Shown here one piece after another: positions 1-5,784 of a DNA stretch of 9,303 bases; the stretch's first letter is position 1, and each line of letters begins with the position of its first letter. Source of the stretch: an uncultured Collinsella sp. (lineage in GTDB: Bacteria; Actinomycetota; Coriobacteriia; Coriobacteriales; Coriobacteriaceae); contig UQZU01000051.1 in the NCBI GenBank assembly GCA_900545665.1, positions 1 through 9,303 of the forward strand. Reading direction: 5' to 3'. The position numbers were made by a program, and so were the translations under genes. The notes below the pieces were generated by a model, which did no database searches, was not told where the DNA came from, and saw nothing but the letters and a program-made list of their open reading frames with translations.

Positions 1-447
1 CCCAACGTCCCCGACCCCGCCGCCGCGCCCATCCCCGTGCCGCAGACCGTCTCTCGTGACGCCCTCGCCGGTATGGGCGGAGCCGCCGCGACCGGCGCCG
101 CCGTGGGCCTTGGCGCCGCGGCCGGTATTGCCTCCAACATGGCGAGCACCCGCGCCCCGCAGCGCCCGCTCGCCCAGCTCGTCGACGTAGTGAGCGGCGA
201 GAGCCACAGCATCACTTCCGCGCAGGTGACCATCGGTCGCGAGCGTTCGGTTTCGGACATCGCCCTGCGCGACCCCAACGTGTCGCGCCGTCACGCCCAG
301 CTCACCTTTACCGGTTCGGACTGGTCGATCGAGGACCTCAATTCCACCAACGGCACGCTCGTCAACAACCGCCGCATCACGCGCTGCCCGCTGCGCAACG
401 GCGATCTGCTGACGTTTGGCCTGAGCACCTTTGAATTTAGGGGATAG
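1..447 (+). CDS. FhaA-like FHA-domain protein, 3' part (5' end outside window)
   Basis: This is the C-terminal 148 residues of a cytoplasmic phosphothreonine-binding protein. The reading frame is open from base 1 and begins in a Pro/Ala-rich linker. The GTG at 37 lies inside this linker with no Shine-Dalgarno, so the true start is upstream of the window. Window codons 21-48 form an Ala/Gly-rich small-residue stretch. The FHA domain fills roughly codons 75-148, with the canonical GRE (79-81), SRRH (95-98) and NSTNG (114-118) motifs that make up the phosphothreonine pocket. In actinobacterial FhaA a DUF3662 domain precedes the linker and would be expected upstream, but it is not visible here. 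The gene stops 6 nt before the next FHA gene and heads the kinase/phosphatase/wall-synthesis cluster. The FHA domain is certain; the FhaA assignment rests on gene order and the proline-rich linker. Confidence 0.9.
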   Translation, partial: PNVPDPAAAPIPVPQTVSRDALAGMGGAAATGAAVGLGAAAGIASNMASTRAPQRPLAQLVDVVSGESHSITSAQVTIGRERSVSDIALRDPNVSRRHAQLTFTGSDWSIEDLNSTNGTLVNNRRITRCPLRNGDLLTFGLSTFEFRG

Positions 448-453
448 TCGCTT

Positions 454-870
454 ATGAACATCGATATCGTCCTTTTTGCAGGCCGCATCGTCCTGGTCGC
501 CCTGCTCTACATCTTCCTGTTCGCCGTCATGAAAACCGGCGTGGGACTCGTACGCGGCCAGCGCCGCGACTCCGCTATCTGGACGATCGATGTGGACAAG
601 GGTCCGCGCGGCATCCGTGGCATCCATGTAGATATGCTCGGCCCCGTCATCGTGGGCCGCTCGCCGTCCTCGGACATCTGCATCAACGAACCGTTTGTCT
701 CGGCCTCGCACGCACGCTTTTCGCTGCAGGGCCCGGCACTCATCATCGAAGACCTCAACTCGCTGAACGGCACGCTCGTTAACGGCCGTCAGCTGGTGGA
801 GCCCGCAACGCTGCGCGAGGGCGATGAAGTCCAGATTGGCGACGTGGTCATGAAGGTGAACCGTCGATGA
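454..870 (+). CDS. Membrane-anchored FHA-domain protein (FhaB/FipA-like)
   Basis: A 138-residue phosphothreonine-binding adaptor. Residues about 7-26 are one hydrophobic segment followed by the basic stretch RGQRR, which predicts an anchor with the C-terminal part in the cytoplasm. The FHA domain spans about residues 62-136, with GRS (68-70), SASH (83-86) and NSLNG (102-106). Size and layout match actinobacterial FhaB (FipA in mycobacteria), which is also a short protein with an N-terminal hydrophobic segment and a C-terminal FHA domain. FhaB proteins are linked to cell division and wall synthesis through binding of phosphorylated partners. The ATG at 454 is preceded by the purine-rich AGGGGA, which overlaps the end of the upstream gene. 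Its stop codon overlaps the start of the phosphatase gene (ATGA), so the two are probably translationally coupled. Confidence 0.93.
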   Translation: MNIDIVLFAGRIVLVALLYIFLFAVMKTGVGLVRGQRRDSAIWTIDVDKGPRGIRGIHVDMLGPVIVGRSPSSDICINEPFVSASHARFSLQGPALIIEDLNSLNGTLVNGRQLVEPATLREGDEVQIGDVVMKVNRR

Positions 871-2765
871 TCGACGAGGAGAACAAGTCCGCAACCATGC
901 CCGAGACGCCAACTGCCCCCGCAGCTGCGCCGGCTCATGCCGCTCCGGCGCGCCCTGCGACCGTGGAGCCCAAGGACACCGTGTTCTCCCTGCCTCTTTC
1001 GCATGTAACTCAAGAATATCCGGCACTCGTCGATGACGAGGACGCCGACACCGAGCAGCTCGACGCCCCCATCGGCGCGCACGCTGCCGAGCAGTCCGCG
1101 GAACCGGAGGCAACGCCCGCACCGGCTCACTTTGCCGAGCCCGTCGCCGAGGCGATTAACGAGAGCGCTGCCGTGTTTGCCGCCCCCGAGCCTGCCGCGC
1201 CGGTATTCCCCGTCGCCCCGGCAAGCGAGGCGGCACCCGCGCCCGCAACGCCTGCCGAAGTCGAGCAGCCCGTTGCCGCGCCCGCCGCAGCTCCCGAGCC
1301 CTCCGCTCAACCCCAGAGCACGCCCGCGCCGTCGCACTTTGCGACGCCCGAGCCGACGGCCGTCGAGCCGCAGCAGGACGGCGATCCCGCCGACCGCGTA
1401 ACCGAAGATCTCAACCTTCCGGACGTCTCCGACGCCGAGTCGGGCAACGATGCCGACACCGTCTCCCCCGGCGACACCGCCGAAATCGATGTCGCCGCCG
1501 TGGAGGCAAAGCTCAAAGATCCCGGCTCGACCATGAGCTTTGAGCCGCTGACCGACGAGCGCATCGAGACCGACTCGACCTACGACGCCGGCACCACCAC
1601 ACAGCTTATGTGGGGCGCCCGCTCCGACGTCGGATGTGTGCGCCCGCACAATGAGGACTCCTATCTGGTGCAGTCGCCGCTCTTTTGCGTGTGCGACGGC
1701 ATGGGAGGACACGCCGCCGGCGAGGTGGCATCCTCCATCGCCGTCGAAACCATCGCCAAGACGGCGCCGCAGTCCGCCGACGCCGCGCGCCTGGCCGCAG
1801 CCGTCGAGGCCGCCAACGCCGCCGTGATCGAGGCCGCCCTCAACGGCCTGGGCAAACCCGGCATGGGATGTACGGCCACCTGCGCCTACATCGAAAACGA
1901 CACGCTCGCCATCGCCCACGTGGGCGACTCGCGCGCCTACCTGCTCCACGAGGGTACGCTCATCCGCGTGACCCGCGACCATTCCTACGTGGAGGAGCTC
2001 GTGGATGCCGGCGAGATTACGGCCGACGAGGCCCGCGTCCACCCCAACCGCTCGGTCATCACCCGCGCGCTGGGCTCGGATCCCGCTATGTATGCCGACC
2101 ACTTTACCCTGCACATCGAGGAAGGCGACCGCCTGATTCTGTGCTCCGACGGTCTTTCGAGCATGATTCCCGATAGCGATATCGAGAACATCGCTACGCA
2201 GTCCTCGAGCGCACAGATCTGTGTCGACAACTTGGTGGACGCGGCGCTCGCCGCCGGCGGCCACGACAATGTGACCGTGGTGGTCGTCGACCTGGTCGAC
2301 GACGGCGTCATGCGCGAGGCAAAACGCGTCCGACGCCGCAATGTCACCATCGCCACCGTCTTGGCCCTTGTCTTTGTGCTGATAGCAGGCATCTGGGCAT
2401 ACACGGGCGTCACCGGCTCCTATTACTTGGGAACCTACCACGGCAATGTCGCCGTCTGGCGCGGCCTGCCCGGCAAGACGCTCGGGGTCGAGCTCCACTG
2501 GCTCGAAAGCGAAACCAGCATCAAGCTGTCCGACCTGCCCGAAGACACGCAAAACCGCCTGAAGGCAGGCATTCCGCAAACGAGTGTCGACGATGCGCAG
2601 GACACCATTTCCAAGTACCGCCATCAGATTGACGAAGAGCAGACCCGTCAGGTGATTGACGCGCAAACGATTCGCAACAACACCAATCAGGAATCCACCT
2701 CCGAGTCAGATTCCGAGAAAACCGCCGAACAGTCAGCCGAGGCCGAAGCCTCCGATAAGAATTAG
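867..2765 (+). CDS. pstP: PstP-type membrane PP2C Ser/Thr phosphatase with long N-terminal extension
   Basis: A 632-residue metal-dependent protein phosphatase that should reverse phosphorylation by the cluster's kinase. Residues 1-245 are Ala/Pro/Glu-rich and probably disordered. The PP2C domain covers about 246-476, with RPHNED (259-264), DGMGGH (277-282), GDSRAY (353-358), SDG (427-429) and HDN (466-468), so the metal-binding aspartates (277, 428, 467) are present. A basic stop (RVRRR) precedes one membrane helix at about 493-513. An outside region follows, with VAVWRGLPG and then LSDLPEDTQNRLKAGIP, resembling the extracytoplasmic part of mycobacterial PstP as I recall it. The low-complexity C-terminal tail is short. 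The start at 867 overlaps the fhaB stop and has AAGGTGA 7 nt upstream; the ATG at 897 is less well placed. Mycobacterial PstP starts almost directly at the PP2C domain, so the 245-residue extension is unusual. Confidence 0.93.
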   Translation: MIDEENKSATMPETPTAPAAAPAHAAPARPATVEPKDTVFSLPLSHVTQEYPALVDDEDADTEQLDAPIGAHAAEQSAEPEATPAPAHFAEPVAEAINESAAVFAAPEPAAPVFPVAPASEAAPAPATPAEVEQPVAAPAAAPEPSAQPQSTPAPSHFATPEPTAVEPQQDGDPADRVTEDLNLPDVSDAESGNDADTVSPGDTAEIDVAAVEAKLKDPGSTMSFEPLTDERIETDSTYDAGTTTQLMWGARSDVGCVRPHNEDSYLVQSPLFCVCDGMGGHAAGEVASSIAVETIAKTAPQSADAARLAAAVEAANAAVIEAALNGLGKPGMGCTATCAYIENDTLAIAHVGDSRAYLLHEGTLIRVTRDHSYVEELVDAGEITADEARVHPNRSVITRALGSDPAMYADHFTLHIEEGDRLILCSDGLSSMIPDSDIENIATQSSSAQICVDNLVDAALAAGGHDNVTVVVVDLVDDGVMREAKRVRRRNVTIATVLALVFVLIAGIWAYTGVTGSYYLGTYHGNVAVWRGLPGKTLGVELHWLESETSIKLSDLPEDTQNRLKAGIPQTSVDDAQDTISKYRHQIDEEQTRQVIDAQTIRNNTNQESTSESDSEKTAEQSAEAEASDKN

Positions 2766-2781
2766 AAAGGGAGTGCCGCTT

Positions 2782-5652
2782 ATGAGTCGCCGCAACACCG
2801 AACTGCTCTTGCTCATCGCCTCGGCGTTCCCCGTCATCCTGCTCTATGCGATGTACGTGCTCACCGCGGGTGCCACGATTTCCTTTGAAACGCTTGCCGT
2901 GCCGATCGGCCTGTTCGCCGCCTTCGCCGCGGCGCATATCGCCGTGCGTATCCTGGCGCCCGGCGCCGACCCCGCCATCCTGCCCATCGTCTTTGTGCTC
3001 TCGGGCATCGGCATCACATTCGTAACGCGCCTGGCCCCCGACCTCGCCATCTCGCAGCTCATCATCTTGTTTGTCTCGGTGGCGCTCATGGTGGGAACGC
3101 TCGCACTGGTCAAGAACCTCGACGTGGTCATGCGCTACAAGTACACCTTTGGCATCATCGGCATCATTCTGCTGATGCTGCCCATCTTTATCGGCACCAC
3201 GATCTCGGGTTCCAAGCTCTGGATTCGCATCGCGGGCTTTACCATCCAGCCCGGCGAGTTCGCCAAGGTCTTTATCGTCCTGTTCCTGGCCGGCTACCTG
3301 GCCGAGAACCGCGAGCTGCTCTCCATCTCCAACCGCAAGATTCTGGGCTTTAAGATCCCTCGCCTGCGACTGCTGCTGCCGCTGTTTGCCGTGTGGGGTG
3401 TGTGCCTGCTCGTCGTCGTCTTCGAACGCGATCTGGGCTCTGCCGTACTGTTCTACACCATCTTCTTGCTGATGCTCTACGTTGCCACGGGGCGCTTTTC
3501 GTATGTCGTTATCGGCCTTGCGCTCTTAGCCGTTGGAGCCGTGGGCGCCTACAAGTTCCTGTCTCACGTTCAGGTGCGTTTCCAGGTTTGGCTCGATCCG
3601 TTTAAGGACGCCCAGGGCCAGGGCTACCAGATCGTCCAGTCGCTCTTCTCGCTTGCCGATGGTGGTCTGGTCGGTGTTGGCATCGGCAACGGCATGGCCA
3701 ACAACATCCCTGTCGTCGAGTCCGACTTTATCTTCTCGGCTATCGGCGAGGAGATGGGCCTTTTGGGCGGCGGCGCCGTGCTCATCCTGTTTATGCTCTT
3801 TGCCGTGCGTGGCCTCACCACGGCTGCCCGCGCTAAATCCGACCTCGCCGCCTTTAGTGCCACAGGCCTTACGGCCGCCATCAGCTTCCAGGCCTTCTTG
3901 ATCGTTGGCGGCGTAACCCGCCTGATCCCGCTGACCGGCGTCACTCTGCCCTTTATGAGCCAGGGCGGCTCCTCTCTGCTGGCGAGCTTTATCATCGTCG
4001 CGCTCCTGCTGCGCGCCGGTGACGAGGCGACCGGACGCGAGGCCGAGCTTACCGGCACCGGCACCATGGCCGCCATCACCGATGATCAGGTCGCATCTGC
4101 CGCCGCCCCGACGGGCACGCGCTTTGCCACCTCGTCTTCCTACGGCAGCGGCAGCCATTCCATCGGCTCGCGTATGCGCCGTCGCCTGCTCGACACGCCT
4201 GAATCCGGTGTGCTCGGCCGCGTTGCGCTCGCCAACCGTCTAACCCGTGCGGTGCTCGCCTTTACGGCGCTGTTCGCCATCCTTATCGGCAACCTCACCT
4301 ATGTCCAGGTCATTAAGGCCAAGGACTATCAGGACATGCCGACCAACAACCACACCATCGCCCGCTCCAAGTACATCCAGCGCGGCTCCATCATCACGTC
4401 CGACGGCGTGACGCTGGCCGAGTCGCTGCAGCAGGAGGACGGCACCTACGTACGCTCCTACCCCAACGGTAACCTGGCAGCGCACGTGGTTGGCTACGTG
4501 AGCCAGCAGTATGGCACCACCGCCATCGAGAGCGTCATGAACGACACGCTCACCGGTTCTAAGGACTACTCCAGCTGGAACAACGCCATCGCGTCGCTCG
4601 CGGGCCAGACCCAGCCGGGCAACACCGCCAAGCTCACCATCGACTCGCGCATCCAGACGGCTGCTGAGCAGGCGCTCAAGGGCTTTAAGGGCGCTGTAGT
4701 GGTCATCGACCCGCGTACCGGCGCGGTGCTCGCATGTGCCAGCTCGCCCACCTACGACAACACCAACATCGATGCCCTGCTGCAGACGGGCGGCGGCGAG
4801 GACGGCTCCATGTACAATCGCGCCATGGACGCGCTGTACACGCCGGGCTCAACGTTTAAGGTCGTTACGCTTTCCGCGGCACTCGAGACCGGTACCGCCA
4901 GCCTTACCAGCACCTACCAGGCGCCCGGCTCCATGGACATCGGCAACGCACCGGTCACCAACTATGCCAACGAGAGCTACGGCACCATCAGCCTGCAGCA
5001 GGCCTTTGCCGTGTCCTCCAACGTCGTCTTCGGCCAGGTGGCAAACGAAGTTGGCGCAAACACGCTCGTACAGTTTGCCAACGCCTTTGGCTACGGCCAA
5101 AAGCTCGGCCAGGACCTGACCTCCGCGGCCTCCATCATGGCCGACCCGTCGCTCATGACCGAGTGGGAGACCGCCTGGGCCGGCGCCGGCCAGCCTGTCG
5201 GCATGGACCACACGCCCGGCCCGCAGACCACCGTCATGCAAAACGCCGTGATTGCCGCTGCCATCGCCAACAGTGGCGTGGTCATGGACCCGTACTTTGT
5301 AGCCCAGGTACTTGCCCCGGACGGAACCGTGGTCAAGACCACGCAGTCCCGCTCGCTGGGGCAGGCCGTCAGCTCCGCCACGGCCGGCCAGGTCAAGCAG
5401 GCCATGCTTGCCGTCGTCCAGTCCGGCACCGGCACCGATGCCCAGATCCCCGGCGTCAAGGTCGCCGGCAAGACCGGCTCGGCCGAGACCGGCGGCACCA
5501 ACGTCAACTCTATGTTCGTTGGCTTTGCACCTTACGATTCACCCACGGTCGCCATCTCGGTGGCCTTGGAGGATTTCGACAAGCATGACGTCAAGGCCGC
5601 CAAGATCGCCGGTATCGTCCTGACCGCGGCGCTTGCCGCACAGGGAGCGTGA
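2782..5652 (+). CDS. RodA-PbpA fusion: SEDS peptidoglycan glycosyltransferase joined to class B PBP transpeptidase
   Basis: A 956-residue bifunctional wall-synthesis enzyme in one uninterrupted frame. Residues 1-410 are a multispanning SEDS (RodA/FtsW/SpoVE) domain that polymerises lipid II. Visible hallmarks are SGSKLWIRIAGFTIQPGEFAK (142-162), FERDLGSA (214-221), the extracellular-loop segment WLDPFKDAQGQGYQ (270-283) containing the conserved acidic residues, and PFMSQGGSSLL (390-400). A Ser/Thr/Gly-rich, probably cytoplasmic linker (411-485) leads to a single membrane helix (487-507) and an extracellular penicillin-binding domain. Its catalytic motifs are STFK (Ser690, Lys693), SSN (745-747) and KTG (897-899). 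The PBP part resembles mycobacterial PbpA, with only a short pedestal. The ATG at 2782 has AAAGGGAG 8 nt upstream and starts a hydrophobic N-terminus; the upstream in-frame extension to 2656 lies inside pstP and is rejected. In other actinobacteria rodA and pbpA are separate adjacent genes. Confidence 0.93.
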   Translation: MSRRNTELLLLIASAFPVILLYAMYVLTAGATISFETLAVPIGLFAAFAAAHIAVRILAPGADPAILPIVFVLSGIGITFVTRLAPDLAISQLIILFVSVALMVGTLALVKNLDVVMRYKYTFGIIGIILLMLPIFIGTTISGSKLWIRIAGFTIQPGEFAKVFIVLFLAGYLAENRELLSISNRKILGFKIPRLRLLLPLFAVWGVCLLVVVFERDLGSAVLFYTIFLLMLYVATGRFSYVVIGLALLAVGAVGAYKFLSHVQVRFQVWLDPFKDAQGQGYQIVQSLFSLADGGLVGVGIGNGMANNIPVVESDFIFSAIGEEMGLLGGGAVLILFMLFAVRGLTTAARAKSDLAAFSATGLTAAISFQAFLIVGGVTRLIPLTGVTLPFMSQGGSSLLASFIIVALLLRAGDEATGREAELTGTGTMAAITDDQVASAAAPTGTRFATSSSYGSGSHSIGSRMRRRLLDTPESGVLGRVALANRLTRAVLAFTALFAILIGNLTYVQVIKAKDYQDMPTNNHTIARSKYIQRGSIITSDGVTLAESLQQEDGTYVRSYPNGNLAAHVVGYVSQQYGTTAIESVMNDTLTGSKDYSSWNNAIASLAGQTQPGNTAKLTIDSRIQTAAEQALKGFKGAVVVIDPRTGAVLACASSPTYDNTNIDALLQTGGGEDGSMYNRAMDALYTPGSTFKVVTLSAALETGTASLTSTYQAPGSMDIGNAPVTNYANESYGTISLQQAFAVSSNVVFGQVANEVGANTLVQFANAFGYGQKLGQDLTSAASIMADPSLMTEWETAWAGAGQPVGMDHTPGPQTTVMQNAVIAAAIANSGVVMDPYFVAQVLAPDGTVVKTTQSRSLGQAVSSATAGQVKQAMLAVVQSGTGTDAQIPGVKVAGKTGSAETGGTNVNSMFVGFAPYDSPTVAISVALEDFDKHDVKAAKIAGIVLTAALAAQGA

Positions 5653-5784
5653 TGCCCATGATCGAATCGGACACCCGAGGCGCGCCGCGGCCGAAGAGTT
5701 AGCGGCAACGCGCCACACGGCCCCAGCGGCCACATCGTAGGTACTACACACATCGTTGAGCGAATAGTTATGTTAGGAGCAGGA
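5653..5784 (+). other. 132-nt gap between rodA-pbpA and pknB
   Basis: This is the only sizeable gap in the kinase cluster. It holds a possible 16-codon frame (5652-5702) overlapping the rodA-pbpA stop. There are two short inverted repeats (GGCC...GGCC near 5717-5732 and GTAG...CTAC near 5738-5748). I see no hairpin with a T-run and no convincing -35/-10 pair. The gap could hold a pknB promoter, but the sequence does not show one clearly, so read-through from upstream remains the simplest view. Confidence 0.4.
5775..5779 (+). promoter_or_regulatory. Ribosome binding site that decides the pknB start
   Basis: AGGAG lies 5 nt before the ATG at 5785 and inside the five-codon extension that would begin at the ATG at 5770. 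Starting at 5785 also puts the kinase N-terminus at MEQRVLGGRY, the usual distance from the glycine loop. This favours the shorter protein. Confidence 0.75.

Noticed and set aside
789..2666. Long open frame on the minus strand opposite pstP
   Set aside because: It is antisense to a gene with clear PP2C motifs, its protein is Gly/Arg/Val-rich with no recognisable domain, and such frames arise easily opposite GC-biased codons.
2656..2781. N-terminal extension of the RodA-PbpA frame into pstP
   Set aside because: The extra residues are Pro/Arg/Lys-rich and overlap the coding end of pstP. The ATG at 2782 has a strong Shine-Dalgarno and starts a hydrophobic segment.
5756..5773. TTGAGC followed by AT-rich sequence as a pknB promoter
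   Set aside because: No -10-like hexamer lies 16-18 nt downstream before the coding start, so it cannot serve as a normal -35.
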